A DNA stretch of 64,000 nt, taken from contig JAODUO010000959.1 in assembly GCA_025642075.2 (NCBI GenBank), positions 124,001 through 188,000 of the forward strand, read 5' to 3'. The stretch comes from Ridgeia piscesae. Lineage: Eukaryota > Annelida > Polychaeta > Sabellida > Siboglinidae. Below the pieces are notes generated by a model. That model was not told where the DNA came from. It searched no databases and saw only the letters and a program-made list of their open reading frames with translations. A program made the position numbers and the translations under genes. Shown piece after piece: positions 24,493 through 36,235 of this stretch. The first letter of the stretch is position 1. The number at the start of each line of letters is the position of its first letter.

Positions 24493-24716
24493 CAATTATT
24501 GCTGTGCATGACGCATTTATTAAAATATGGGGATGTTGAAGTTGGCGGCCATTTTGAAAAATAGCCATCACCATGTTAGGCCAATTATTTTTAATTTCCA
24601 CCTAGTAGAATTTTAAAGCCATATGTATATATTATTCAAATCAACAATAAAGCTTTCTTAATTACAAAATGTCTACGGGTCTATAGGGCAGAGCCTGGAC
24701 TAATAGTAACAAAGCA

Positions 24717-26060
24717 AAACCTCTGCAATCATCACTGCAAGAAGTCAAATGCAGCACTTTGCCAACGTTACAATGGGGATAATCGACCATCTGAAGAATA
24801 CTATTCATATATGGGTCAAGCACCACTGAGGAGATGAAGCCGAAATTAAATAGTGAATACTCATATGAATGGCTGTGTGCTATGGGTACTAATCTTTAAC
24901 ACCATTCAATATCCATCTTCCCCGCCGCCCTCGAGTACTGCAGCATCCTTCAGCTTTCGACCCCAAACTGTCATCTACGATGATTATGCACAGCTGCATT
25001 TCCATTGAAACACACCATTTTGTCGCAGAAGAATCCCGTTTCGCACATGAATCCCACACTTGGGCGGCCTTCCATTTCTTTCTGACTAAATTCACGCCTT
25101 GCAGCAAATTGATAAGGTTTGGCAGCGACAGGATCCACACCAATCTTGTTGAAACTCTAGTTAGGTGCCATCTTGTTTACATTAGGAACTGACAACATGG
25201 TAAATTTGGCCTTATATGGAATTATCCAGGTCACACACATAGTGGAACTCCCATGTCACAACAGTGAACGCCAAATAGGGAGATATTCTGTCAAATTGAA
25301 CTCACATATATTAGGATATCCCGCAAATACAGGTCAAAGGGCGGGGATGCCGTCTACGCTAGTCTCGCTTAACCGACTGTCAGTCAGCTGCGTAACTACG
25401 CCGAGAAGACAGTCTGGTGACTTTGCCGGCTTTTGGATATTATCCGTATGGGTCTAAACAATGCTGCTCACGAATACTGGTTAATATTGCCGTAATTCCT
25501 ATTTCATAAACAACTGCAAATTTGTATTTGTTTATTCTTGTGTCAATATAAGTTCAATGTTGAATACTTTTCATATATCATCATCTTGTAAAAATATATC
25601 GTTATTTAAATTTTTATTTCATGGTTTGCCTGAGAGCCAATCAGCGTCTCTACCCTAATCTGGGATAAGGCCGCCCTGGTGGTTACATCAGCAGCCCATA
25701 ATTTCCCAGGCAAAGTTGAGGGGCTGAAAAGTGCTGCTACCTCATGAAGCCTGGGCAATCGAGGCTACATCTACGCAAGCAGTTAGAGGACAGGTTAGCG
25801 GTTCTACTCGTACCAAACAACATGGCGAATGGTGAAAGTACGGTGGCGTTACTAAGGTCTAAACATAGCATATTTTCCCTCAGATCCTGCATCTTCAAAA
25901 CTAAAACGGATTTAATAATTGATAGTGGCTCATTTTATTATCGCAAAAGTCACCTAGAGGTATGTAATTGTTATAAAAGTGAACTATTGACAGAATACAT
26001 ATAAATGGCAAAAACATGTTTTTTGATATTTAGTAAAAACGTCATTTGATCTGCCATGTC
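24717..26060 (+). repeat. Interspersed repeat family R2, copy 2
   Basis: This copy matches 14,787-16,070 in the same orientation. It differs by an insertion of about 500 bp at 25,280-25,770, which includes GCCAATCAGCG and a CCTGGGCAATCGAGGCTACA stretch. Outer parts such as CTGCAATCATCACTGCAAGA and GGATTTAATAATTGATAG are well kept. No gene was seen in it. Confidence 0.75.
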
Positions 26061-26292
26061 CCGCCATAACATGCTTACCAATTGATGTAACCATTATTTA
26101 AATATGTGTCAGAGGAAAATTGACACAAAAGTCAATCACTTCAAATTTATCCCTTTCAAACATTGTAGATTGAATTATTGTAGTTAAAAATGCTTGTTGT
26201 ATTGGGTTTATTGTTGTTAATAACATTCTAGGTACAATGTTCTGTATGAATAAAAACTTTCAACCCAGGACACAAAGCTTCAGGTGACTGAC

Positions 26293-26421
26293 CTTTGCCA
26301 CCTTCATTCTGTCTGACATTGACTGGAGTTGTCACAGCAGGTCCCCGTCCTGTCGCCTTCTCCACTGTCAATGTGGATCCTTCTAGGGTGAGGGTGCTCC
26401 TTGAAAGTACCTTCTCAGCAA
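26293..26421 (-). CDS. PARP14-like: PARP14-like exon 4 (end of RRM3 and linker)
   Basis: This 129 bp exon is phase 1 at both ends. The acceptor is TTTTTATAG and the donor AAAG/GTCAGT. It encodes AEKVLSRSTLTLEGSTLTVE, the last helix and strand of RRM3, then a linker ending VRQNEGGK. Unlike its neighbours it does not start a new RRM, so it ends the first RRM block. It was recognised from homology with the equivalent parts of exons 3 and 6. Confidence 0.85.
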
Positions 26422-27099
26422 CTATAAAAACAACAATGCATATATGTCTTGATGGTCCTGGTTAGGTACAATCTAACATTATTATATATATCATAGGTGT
26501 GTATATCATTTTATATTTTCCCACATTCCTTTTGTGTAATTACTTCTTATGAAATATTCTAGTTAGTACACAATAACTCATAATTAACAAATATATCGTG
26601 GAACTGCTGTAGTCTAGCTAGAAGCACAGCTCGGTTTCCCAAAACCAGCTACTACAGTTGTACGGGTTCTCTTTATGCTCAGCTAGGTTATTGACCATCT
26701 CTGCAACTTTAAAACAGCAGGACATATTTTTACACATTTATTCCAAACACAAATACTCTTCGCTTGTCTAACGATTATCGAGCTGACATCAGTTTAAAAG
26801 ACATATTTTTGAGTAGCATCATGTACTTAAATGCTGGATTTAATTTATTCAAATATATTAAACATAACGTTGTAAGTACAATGCCTAGCTTATTGAAATA
26901 TGCTGAAATTAACCTAAAACTAAATTGTGTTACAATTTCATTAACAATCTGCAATAAAATGATGTATTAATTGAACTCATTCTTGCACGCTATGGGTTGC
27001 CGCAGCTGATTGTGTCAGTATGAGTCTTCACTCTACTCTCCAGGCACATCTCTTTGAAAAATCTTCTTTTAAATCTATCTTCTATGAAATCACAGCGTC

Positions 27100-27611
27100 A
27101 ATTCCACAATACAGAATACTAACCTCCAGCCTTTTCAAATGTCACATATGCAGTCGTCTTGTCCTTGTCCCGCTGAATACTGTCAACTGCACCACCACTT
27201 GAATGACGTTTGCTCTCAAAGAACAGCTCAATGGCATCTTCAGTTGAGGATGACTTAATTCCACTGACCTTGATGGTTTTCCCATCCCACATATCCTGTA
27301 CTTGAGATACTTTAAGAGTTGCTCCTTCAAGGATTAGATCACGTCTGTCAAGCACACTCTTTGCAACTACAAACATAATCACAACACGTGCAGGAAACAT
27401 TATAAATTATACCTGGACGTGAGTCACTGGTAAAACACATTGGATAGGATGATTGGAACTGAACAATAACAGAGACAACGAATGTCACTGTGGTAACAAA
27501 TCAGTGGTGTAATGTAATGGCATTTGATTAACTACCGAATATCAATCACTGGCTGGTTTACAACATATTGGCAATCATTACTCAATAAATAAAAGTACCA
27601 GATTTACTTAA
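27100..27611. repeat. Duplicated exon segment, left copy
   Basis: About 510 bp containing exon 3 and its upstream intron flank is nearly identical to 30,633-31,137. The two differ by scattered substitutions and one short indel (CTCAATAAAT present only here). The similarity ends exactly at TTAA, where element B begins. Confidence 0.95.
27124..27366 (-). CDS. PARP14-like: PARP14-like exon 3 (end of RRM2, start of RRM3)
   Basis: This is a 243 bp exon, phase 1 at both ends. The acceptor is ATGTTTGTAG and the donor GGAG/GTTAGT. It encodes VAKSVLDRRDLILEGATLKV (end of an RRM), then KTIKVSGIKSSSTEDAIELF, FESKRHSSGG and AYVTFEKAG (start of the next). It is almost identical to exon 2 at 30.66 kb; the protein differs at only two positions seen (Glu/Asp in LEGATL, Ser/Gly in RHSSGG). 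It joins exon 4 in frame as EKAG-VAEKVL. Confidence 0.92.
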
Positions 27612-27734
27612 ATCTTTATTGAGCAGATCGTCCAAAACCGCCCAACCCCTCATATGTGCAGACCGGACAAAACCGTCCAGTAAACTCACAGTTTGTGGGC
27701 TTTTTGTTTACTGCAATCAGATCTTTCTTTTATA

Positions 27735-28845
27735 TTAACTCTTTACTTGGTAGACAGCCTTCTTATTTTACACCCTGCTGTGGTCAGACAATTTTAAGAT
27801 GGCAGCCATCTGTGAATTACGCTGCATGTTGCTTGCATTAAAATTCTAATAACTTGACAATTGATGCAAGAAAATATATGAAATTAATTGCACTGTACAT
27901 GGAATGATTGTTTGAATAAAATGTGTTATTAAAATTAATGTGTTGCAATTGATTACATTTCAGATCTTGAAGCAAACTTTAACACTTATGATGACAAAAT
28001 AAATAAGCAACTTCATCATGCTACATATTATTTTTTAGAACACACAACAGTGATGTGGAACTAATGTAGCCATGTATGTCAGGTTTATCCTAGTAAAACA
28101 TTTATCTAATTTTGACGGTTAGTTTTCAAATTATAATTGCTTTTGTAAACAACCCCAATGCGACGGAAGAAAAAAATCATGCCATAATTTTCAAAATGGC
28201 TATCGTTTACCGATCATATTGCCGTATGGAATGTTCTTTTCGTATGTAAAATCAACACTCGAATAATGAAGGATAGCAGACTCCTTTCACAAATAGATGC
28301 TCCCTTTAGGCTTATCAGAAGCAATGTGACCATAGTGCATATTAATAAAATACTCTAAAATAAATAAACCAAACAAAGTACACACGGTGATCCGATCAAC
28401 AAAATGGCTGCATATTGGCGAAATGAACATGCCGCTGACGGGTCATCTTCTTCGTATCTCAACAACGCAAAGTCGCACAGACGTCGTAGATGGACGACGT
28501 TCTCCGTGATCGCTGTCGACATTATTCACATTGCAAACATTGATATCCGACTCGAAATCGTTGAGAAATGATCTCAATAATATCCGCCAAATGTCGGCCG
28601 ATGTCGGAGGTTAACTAGACGAAGGCACTTCAACATCCTTCCAAACAAACTCACTTAATTCGCAAATGAAATTTTTGTTTCACAAGATGGTGACAGCACA
28701 TGCTTCCGTGACCTACATAGAGCTTAGATCATCAGTTTGAGCTGGCTGGTTAATGTAAAAGAAGGATGCGATCGCGGTAAACGACAGGCCCACAAACTGT
28801 GACTTTACTGGGCGGTTATGGACGGTCTGCACAGTAAAGAGTTAA
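27735..28845 (+). mobile_element. TTAA element, family A, copy A2 (inserted in copy B)
   Basis: This is a full 1.1 kb element between TTAA at 27,735 and TTAA at 28,842. It starts CTCTTTACTTGGTAGACAGC and ends CACAGTAAAGAG. It is colinear with the copy at 5.16-6.16 kb, except for an extra stretch around 28,415-28,515. It lies head to head with copy B, giving a large near-palindrome centred near 28,850. No transposase is encoded. Confidence 0.9.
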
Positions 28846-29254
28846 CCAGCCAAATCAAACTGCTGATCTAAGCTCTATGTAGGTCATGGAAACATATGCT
28901 GTCGCCATCTTGTGAAAAAAATTCTTCTGTGAATTAAGTGAGTTTATTGGGAAGGATGTTGAGTTGCTTTCGTACAGTTGACCTCCGACATTATGTGGCA
29001 TTTGGCAGATTTCACAGAGATCATTTCTCAACAATTTTGAGTCGGATGTCAATGTTTGCAACTTGAATAATGTCGACAGCGATCACGGAGACCTTTATTA
29101 TCGTCCATCTATGTTGTCTGTGGGACATTTTGTTGTTGAGATACAAAGAAGATGAACCGGCGGCGGCATCTTCATTTCGTAGATATGCAGCCATTTTGTT
29201 GATCAGATCACTGTCCGTACCTCGTTTGGTTTATTTATTTTAGGGTATTAGAAC

Positions 29255-29580
29255 TCAAGGGGAGAGCTTCGGACTCTCGACTAAGAGAACCCGGGTTTGA
29301 ATCCTGTGCTGCGGTGTTAATATCTTGGGCAAGTTTTTTCACTCTACATTGCTCCAGTTCACTCAACTGTATAAATGAGTACCTGGCTATAGACAATGGT
29401 GACTATGTGAACGAGAAGCCTTTCGCACATTAATTGTAGCAAGTGGCTGGATGCTTCCCAGATAAGTTGAGATGGTATTTGATTGAACAGGTCTGCTGGA
29501 GGAAGTAAAGTGTAAAAGCGCTTTGAGCAGTCCTAAGGACTGTATACTGCACTATATAAACACTTTCCGTTTTATTTTGT
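29255..29580 (+). mobile_element. tRNA-derived SINE, copy 2
   Basis: The B-box region GGGTTTGAATCC and the shared body are present (TTGCTCCAGTTCACTCAACT, ATAAATGAGTACCTGG, then a tail ending CACTATATAAACACTT). The A-box region is degraded (GAACTCAAGGGGAGAGC). It lies inside TTAA element copy B. Confidence 0.88.
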
Positions 29581-29985
29581 TAAAATGGACTATAGTGATT
29601 TTGCTTCCTTCTGATAAGGGAGCATCTATTTGTAAAAGGAATATGCTCTCGTTCGATATTCGAGTATTGATTTTACATAGGAAAAGAACATTCCATTCGG
29701 CAATATGATCGGTAAATGTTACCCATTTTGTAAATTATAGCATGATTTTTGTCTTCAGTCATGTTGGCGTTGTTTAAAAAAGCAATTCTATTTGGAAAAC
29801 TACCCGTCAAAATTGGATAAATGTTTTACTAGGATAACATTAACATACATGGCTACATTAGTTCCACAGGATCACTGTGTTTTTTTTCAGGGATTTTTTT
29901 TATTTATATCATGATGAAGTTGCTTATTTATTTTGTCATCATAATTATTGAAGTTTGCTTCAAAGTCTGAAACGTAAATAAGGCC

Positions 29986-30632
29986 AGGGTACTTGAACGA
30001 AAAATTCAAATTCAAGAACATTTCGGCGACTTGTGGCGACCTAGCCCCGGCAATCTCCAGCTATGCCTACACCACTATGGCCGATGTGGCTCGCAACTTG
30101 CTGAAAGTCCACTTCAAAACAACTCCCAATGTCAGTCTAACTGCCTGAACATTCTCCTGTAGTAACTGTCCATGGCTACTATCAGGCATTTTGTCAATAA
30201 TTATATTGGCGTAGATACTTAATTTTTTTTCCACTGGTAACCTGCCTTCCAGATTCAGACCCAATGAAAGGGAATGTAAATTTCTGAGCGTAGTAAAATC
30301 GGCCTTATTTGGTCATTTACTGTAATGACATCCAGGTTTCCACTGGTAAGCACGTGCAAATTGTTAAGCTGTGCCCCGATTCGCAGTTCCCAGCTAATCA
30401 AAATACGGCTTACTTTTTAAAGGACCACTGTTGCGAATATGATCTACAGCACGTCTAGAAGCAACACAAACGTTAAAATGTTTTACCAGTTTTGCACCCA
30501 CATATAAAAAAACGAAAATGCAGATTTGGACGAATCACAGAAATAGCCAAATCGGGTTTATGAACTGCAGAATTCCGCAGAAGAATTTCATGCCTGTTGT
30601 TTTCGGTATCATTTCTCTGTATATTTAATCAA
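29986..30632. other. Intron 2, unannotated part
   Basis: No gene, RNA or repeat with a second copy in the window was recognised. The small minus-strand frame at 30,067-30,264 has no features of a protein family. Confidence 0.5.
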
Positions 30633-31137
30633 TTGGACATTGCAGAATACTAACCTCCAGCCTTTTCAAATGTCACATATGCAGTCGTCTTGTCCTTGTC
30701 CCGCTGAATACTGTCAACTGCACCACCACCTGAATGACGTTTGCTCTCAAAGAACAGCTCAATGGCATCTTCAGTTGAGGATGACTTAATTCCACTGACC
30801 TTGATGGTTTTCCCATCCCACATATCCTGTACTTGAGATACTTTAAGAGTTGCTCCATCAAGGATTAGATCACGTCTGTCAAGCACACTCTTTGCAACTA
30901 CAAACATAATCACAACATGTGCAGGAAACATCATAAATTATACCTGGACGTGAGTCACTGGTAAAACACATTGGATAGGATGATTGGAACTGAACAATGA
31001 CAGAGACAACGAATGTCACTGTGGTAACAAATCAGTGGTGTAATATAATGGCATTTGATTAACTACCGAATATCATTCAGTTGAATTTACAACATAGTGG
31101 CAATCATTAAAAGTACCAGATTTACTTAAAGGTGAAA
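30633..31137. repeat. Duplicated exon segment, right copy
   Basis: This is the partner of 27,100-27,611 and carries exon 2. It lacks the transposon at the TTAA (TTTACTTAAAGG), so it preserves the empty target site of element B. Confidence 0.95.
30655..30897 (-). CDS. PARP14-like: PARP14-like exon 2 (end of RRM1, start of RRM2)
   Basis: This is a 243 bp exon, phase 1 at both ends, with the same splice sites as exon 3. It encodes VAKSVLDRRDLILDGATLKV, then KTIKVSGIKSSSTEDAIELF, FESKRHSGGG and AYVTFEKAG. Spliced to exon 3 it yields EKAG-VAKSVL, a proper RRM join, so both duplicates can be used in series and add one RRM. It could instead be an alternative exon or an assembly artefact from two haplotypes. 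Confidence 0.85.
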
Positions 31138-31845
31138 ACTAATATAATTATCCTATATAAGCGAACTCGTGAAAGGTGGAACATTTTGAAAAAAATTAGG
31201 AAGTGGAAAATTAACAAGAACTAATTATTTGTATTAATTGACATATGCACTGTATATAAAATGTTGTTGAAAGAAACTTAATTAATTCATTCAGTCAATC
31301 AGGGGCATTCCATGTCAAATCAATCAAATTTACATAACCGGCTTCGATTTTGATGAATTGGTGTGTTGGTTTATGATCATAAGTCTATGCTTCCCACCAA
31401 ATTTTAGGTCAATCTGACCTTCACGTCAAGAGATAGAGGTAATCAAACTTTGACCCGACCTTGATACACGACGACCTTTCAGGTGTCATAATTCCACTTC
31501 TAGCTTACCTACAGACATGATGTTGGTGTCATTTTAAAGCTATTACCAATGTCTACCTATTCAGACAATAACCTATGTATAGATTTTGTTTAATGGTTTG
31601 ACCTTTGAAGTGACCTAACAAAGAACATGTAACCTCTGATTTCACTGTTTTTTGTATGTTGAAGCATACATATATAACAAGAATCTGTAAAAGTGTTGTC
31701 ATGCGCAATTTAATACTTCAAGAGTGATGAATTTTTAAAACATTTCTTACACCGCATTAATGTTGAAATATAAGCAATAAGTACAGTCATAATGTTCTGT
31801 TAGCACGCAAATGGTGGCTAACATGCTAGATTTTTTTATGCTCTT
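31138..31845. other. Intron 1, unannotated part with AGGTCA-like words
   Basis: No coding sequence. The stretch 31,400-31,625 holds several AGGTCA/TGACCT words (TAGGTCAATCTGACCTTCAC, TTTGACCTTTGAAGTGACCT). They may be relics of a repeat; see also 51.3-51.7 kb. Confidence 0.45.
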
Positions 31846-31933
31846 TTCACCATTTCACCATTTCACCATTTCACCATTTCACCATTTCACCATTTCACCA
31901 TTTCACCATTTCACCATTTCACCATTTCACCCA
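31846..31933. repeat. (CACCATTT)n microsatellite
   Basis: About ten perfect copies of an 8 bp unit, directly before a truncated TTAA-element end. Confidence 0.96.
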
Positions 31934-31945
31934 CACAAACGAAAA

Positions 31946-32137
31946 CAATTTTTCACAAGATGGCGACAGCACATGTTTCCGTGACCTACATAGAGCTTAG
32001 ATCAGCAGTTTGAGCTGCCTGGTTAATGTAAAAGAAGGATGTGATCACAGTAAACGAAAGGCCCACGAACTATGAGTTTACTGGGCGGTTTTGGGCGGTC
32101 TGCGCGTATGAGGGGTTGGGCTGTGCAGTAGAGTTAA
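31946..32137 (+). mobile_element. TTAA element, family A, right-end fragment
   Basis: This is the last ~190 bp of a family A element: CACAAGATGGCGACAGCACA, GTTTACTGGGCGGTTTTGGG and the end GCAGTAGAGTTAA. The left part is missing, replaced by the CACCATTT array. Confidence 0.9.
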
Positions 32138-32702
32138 AGGAGTACAATGTGCCTAACAATACATTGTTGCCATATACATTTACCGGGTACTTCAAAACAG
32201 AAACTCGCCAAAATTAGAGCTTACTTAAGTTTTGTAGTATCACATCAAAATCAAGCTAGTTTTGCAAAATGTTATTCCAAATTATTATTTGTTTTTGATT
32301 GTGTACAAAGAGAGACAAAACTTTATTGTAAATTTAAAATGATAACAAGATATAGGTTGCATAGGAGACAAGAACGACATCTGGAAAGTTTCCAGGTAGA
32401 TACAGTCACGCCAACTTATGATGACATGATTTTATCGTGACAAAATGGATAGGCAGATTGACATAAAACATAGTTTGCAACATATACTTTGACTAATGAA
32501 TACAAACAAGTTTTTCTTGAACATGAAATATATAAAAAAAATTCACCCAGTATTTGGCATATATGGGTCAGACAGAACACAGTACTGGTACGTGAAAATG
32601 GGACATCTCACTACTAAGTGCAAATGCATAATTTATATTCAAAATGTGTACATTCTGAAGCAGGAGGTAACTCAGGTATAACGGCAATGGAAGCTGGGGT
32701 TT

Positions 32703-33025
32703 ATAGAGCGCAGTGGCTCAGAGGTACAGCTTTGGACTTTCAACTAAGAGGACCTGGGTTCGAATCCTGTGCTGCGGTGTTAAAATCTTGGCAAGTTTTT
32801 TTCACTCTATTGCTCTGGTTCGCTCAGCTGTATAAATGAGTATCTGACCAGTGGTGGCTATGTGTACGAGAAGTCTTCCCGCATTAATTGCAGCATGTGG
32901 CTAGAGAAGTTGAGATGGTGTCTGATTGAACAGGTCTGCCAAGGAAATAAAGTGTAAAGCTCTTTGAGCAATCCTGAGGATTGGATACTGCGCTATATAA
33001 GAACTTACCTTTTATTTTGTTTACT
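32703..33025 (+). mobile_element. tRNA-derived SINE, copy 3 (most complete)
   Basis: The copy is full length, about 320 bp. The A-box-like AGTGGCTCAGAGG and B-box GGTTCGAATCC are intact. The conserved body contains GCTCAGCTGTATAAATGAGT, and the 3' end is CAATCCTGAGGATTGGATAC followed by TGCGCTATATAAGAAC. A CAATCCTGAGGATTG palindrome lies just before the tail. It sits in intron 1, antisense to the host gene. Confidence 0.93.
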
Positions 33026-33723
33026 TTATAAAATTCCTAATGGCTAAGAGATGACTACATGCTATTAATGTGTAAGATAGTAGGTAATATGGACACAAAT
33101 TTAGGTAAATATGACCATGACATACTGATTGGACTTAACTTGAGAACCAGTAAAATCTATATATTACATATGCAGGAAATTGTTTATACTTCATAAAAGT
33201 GTGGGATCTCAAGTAACAGTACAAGATTCACTATGCTGGTTGAGAGCAGACATCTGGCAACATGGACAAATAGGCTAACATTACCCAAGACCTATATAGC
33301 CAAAAAAAAATCTTTCAAAGTAAAATCTAGCAGAATAGGATTGGAATGCCTGAAAATGCATTGGAGACCAAAGCAGTTTGTGACATGGACAAGGTCTACC
33401 AGTACTATGTTCTGACCCATTATGAATTGCATATTAAAGGGAATAACAACACCTAATGCTTGAATTTGTATTATATTACATGCTTTTATATATTTCCATA
33501 CCCACCAAGCAAAGTAAAATAAAATAAGCGAATTAGAAATTCCACACTTTATGCAATTGCAGTGGATTTGTTCAAATATGCATATTTTTGCCGCACTTTC
33601 TGGATGCCCAGTTGTGATGACAGACAGGACATATACTGGCATCAGGCGCACTGTTTCTTTGCATTCAGAGTATGTTTACAAGGATAACTTTTGGGTCGAA
33701 ATGAGCGTCAAAAGGGCATTTCC

Positions 33724-35771
33724 ACGTGACTCGCGTTACATATTTTGACCATTCCATGAACATTATTTTGACATATCTCTGATAATAATGTATTTTAAAA
33801 GTTCAACTTATGCATAGAGGAACTTAAAGGTATAAGGTATTAAATGATACCAACAAATAAAAATGTGATTACATAGTATGATTTTTATTTGAATCTAATC
33901 TTAGCGTGACTCGCGTTACAGCAAACGGAAAATCCAAAAATGTCACTTGATACATGACAAGTTTCTCCTCAAAGTATAAATGATAGCAAACAATGAATAC
34001 CCTTGTGTGAAACACAAATAAATAGGGTTTCAAAAAATGGCATTAGTGATTTGAAATGTTCTCAATAACATACAAATATATTAGATAATCAGCGTGACTC
34101 GCGTTACTGTGACTCGCGTTACTGTGACTCGCGTTACTGTGACTCGCGTTACATGAAATCCATTAACACAGTAAGTCATTATGCATATTTAGCTTGAGGG
34201 AAATCAATTTTTCAGTCTGTAATTTAGGTAACACACAATATTACATTAAAAAAATACATTAACCTATTAAAATATTGTATAATTTTAAAGGAAGTAAAGC
34301 ACACTTGAACTTGGTGTTTTAATTCCAGAAAGATTTCATAGTTTTAAAAGAAATACACAAGGTGATTGTTTTTCATAAAAGTTGCCTTTATAATTATTTT
34401 GCAAGACCACTTACATGCAAGTTTTATTATAAAAACTAACTAAACATGTTATTTCTAGCATAGAACAACTTGACTGCTTCAATGTGGACTACAGGAATAG
34501 ACCCTTTGTGTTCATCTGGCTTTGTCATAGATAAGATTGTTTTTGATCAGGTGATGCCTCAATTTGAACTGTGCTGTACAGTTTTCACATGACAGATTTC
34601 CTCCCTTTCAGAGTTGGTGGGATTGCCTGATCCAAAACAGTCTCTTTGTTTTTGTTGTTGCTTTTGCCAACTGGCATTGTTATTTACTCTTGCCTTTTTT
34701 AGGGCTCGACATTTGGCTACTCAATTCCTCACATTCTCTTGCCTCTTTTTCTTCATATTCTTTTGCTTAGACAAAGACAGGTTTTGTTCCCTTGCCTTCT
34801 TTGCCTCATGGCTCTTTGTACTCATTTCATTCTGATGTTTGCAGTAATCTTTATATTTACTACAAGGAAAGAGCTTCAGAAGTCTCTTTCACTCTCTTTC
34901 AGCGGCGGTGAATGTCGAGAAAGAACCTGAACTCGGTTCCAGTGAATATGACATTGTCAAATGTTTATCAATAAACATAAAAGAAATAATTATGAATGTT
35001 GTTTTATTTAAGAGCAACAATTAATATGTTAAACTTCTTATGAAAAACCCATTTTCATCGCCAATTTAACATCTTTCATTAATTCATGCTGATATTTTCA
35101 CCTACCTAGGTATACAGGTAAGAAGATAATCTTAGCTATCTAGCAAAACAAAACATTTTAATATGTAAAAACTTAATGGAAATTAAACATGAACACATCT
35201 CCATGTGTGGGGATAATGTACATAGCTAACTAGTTAATTTGAACCCTTTTGTTTGTAATTAATTTATTTTTTAGGAACATAAGTAATTCATATTATTCAA
35301 TAATGTTGGAAAAAAGATTCACTGGTGATAGATGAAATTAGATTCAAAATATTTTGTTTTTAAAGAAGCATGTAATTTAATAATAAACTGGACCATAAAA
35401 GGCTTATGGGATATATTAGTAAACAAATTTATTTTCGTGGCAGAATTATCATTAATGAAAACATTAATACTGCAGTCTGTATTATACTTTTGCAACAAAT
35501 TAATATATGTCTTAGAATAAGTGAGAAAAATCTAACAAATGCATTGTGACTCGTGTTACAATACCTTATTTTTCGTGACTCGCGTTACGTGTGACTCGCG
35601 TTACACATATTCAGTGTCCAATATCACAGTATAGATTCATTAGATATGGATATAGTTTATATCATTTAATAAGCTATAAAAAGAACGAGGAGATTTATAA
35701 TGGGCAGTCTCAGACTACTAAAGGCTACTGTATAAAATAAAAAATCTATAATTTTGTGACTCGCGTTACGC
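33724..35771 (+). repeat. Array of a GTGACTCGCGTTAC motif
   Basis: The 14-mer GTGACTCGCGTTAC occurs, all on the plus strand, near 33,726, 33,905, four times in tandem at 34,092-34,153, near 35,548 (one change), twice at about 35,575-35,605, and near 35,757. That is ten copies in 2 kb of otherwise AT-rich DNA; I saw none elsewhere in the window. The copies cluster at the two ends of a ~1.4 kb motif-free middle. This is consistent with subterminal protein-binding sites of a transposon, but no terminal inverted repeats were identified. Confidence 0.85.
34560..34925 (-). pseudogene. Decayed Lys/Arg/Gln-rich coding remnant
   Basis: The minus strand reads through YCKHQNEMSTKSHEAKKARE, a run rich in KKKRQENV, one stop, then KCRALKKARVNNN and WQKQQQKQRD. 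The composition suggests a basic coiled-coil protein. It lies in the motif-free middle between the two GTGACTCGCGTTAC clusters, so it may be the former gene of the same element. I do not recognise the family. Plus-strand open frames here are its antisense. Confidence 0.4.
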
Positions 35772-36199
35772 AAAAATCACCACCTCAGTGTAGAAGCATA
35801 TCTTGAAAAATGCAGAACAGACTCAGAAATGTTATTGTCATAATACATGAGACTAAGGCTTAAAAAATAACAGCAATTGAGCAAACCAAGAAAGTAACAG
35901 AAAATAGGGCTATATTGGGCCACTAATTATTGACATTTTAGATGAGCGTAATGTTATAATTTCAGTGCTAATGGTTGAGTGTAGCATTTCACATAAAGCA
36001 TTGTGCAAATATTGAATTTTTTTTTCTTTCCTATAACTTTAAGTTATATCCTATCAAAAACATGTAATATTCCATTGAAATTCAATGAATAACATTTCAG
36101 ATCATTTTCCAAATTTTCATGGAAATGCCCAAAATGAATTATTGTGTGATATTCCGATGTACTACAAACACTGTTCATCATAGGGAACACACATTTATC

Positions 36200-36235
36200 T
36201 TAACTTTTTACTGGGTAGACAGCCTTCTTATTTGA
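36200..36235 (+). mobile_element. TTAA element, family A, left-end fragment
   Basis: TTAACTTTTTACTGGGTAGA followed by CAGCCTTCTTATTTGACA is the family A left end. Similarity stops after about 35 bp, so only the tip is left or the interior is unrelated. Confidence 0.75.

Larger units (their letters stand above)
27608..29985 (-). mobile_element. TTAA element, family A, copy B (reverse orientation, split)
   Basis: 27,612-27,734 is the reverse complement of the right end of a family A element (GTCCAAAACCGCCCAACCCC and so on). 28,846-29,985 is the reverse complement of the rest. The two halves meet at an internal TTAA where copy A2 is inserted. The outer left end abuts TTAA. In the duplicated segment at 31,130 the same site is empty (TTACTTAAAGG), so B inserted after, or only into, one duplicate. 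The far end near 29,985 is truncated and a SINE interrupts it at 29.26-29.58 kb. Confidence 0.85.

Noticed and set aside
27139..30861. Separate small genes overlapping exons 2 and 3 in another frame
   Set aside because: They are shadow frames of the RRM exons, with no splice or family support.
34564..34930. Plus-strand hydrophobic proteins
   Set aside because: They are the antisense of a Lys/Gln-rich minus-strand remnant. The Phe/Leu/Ser-rich composition comes from the complement of Lys and Gln codons.
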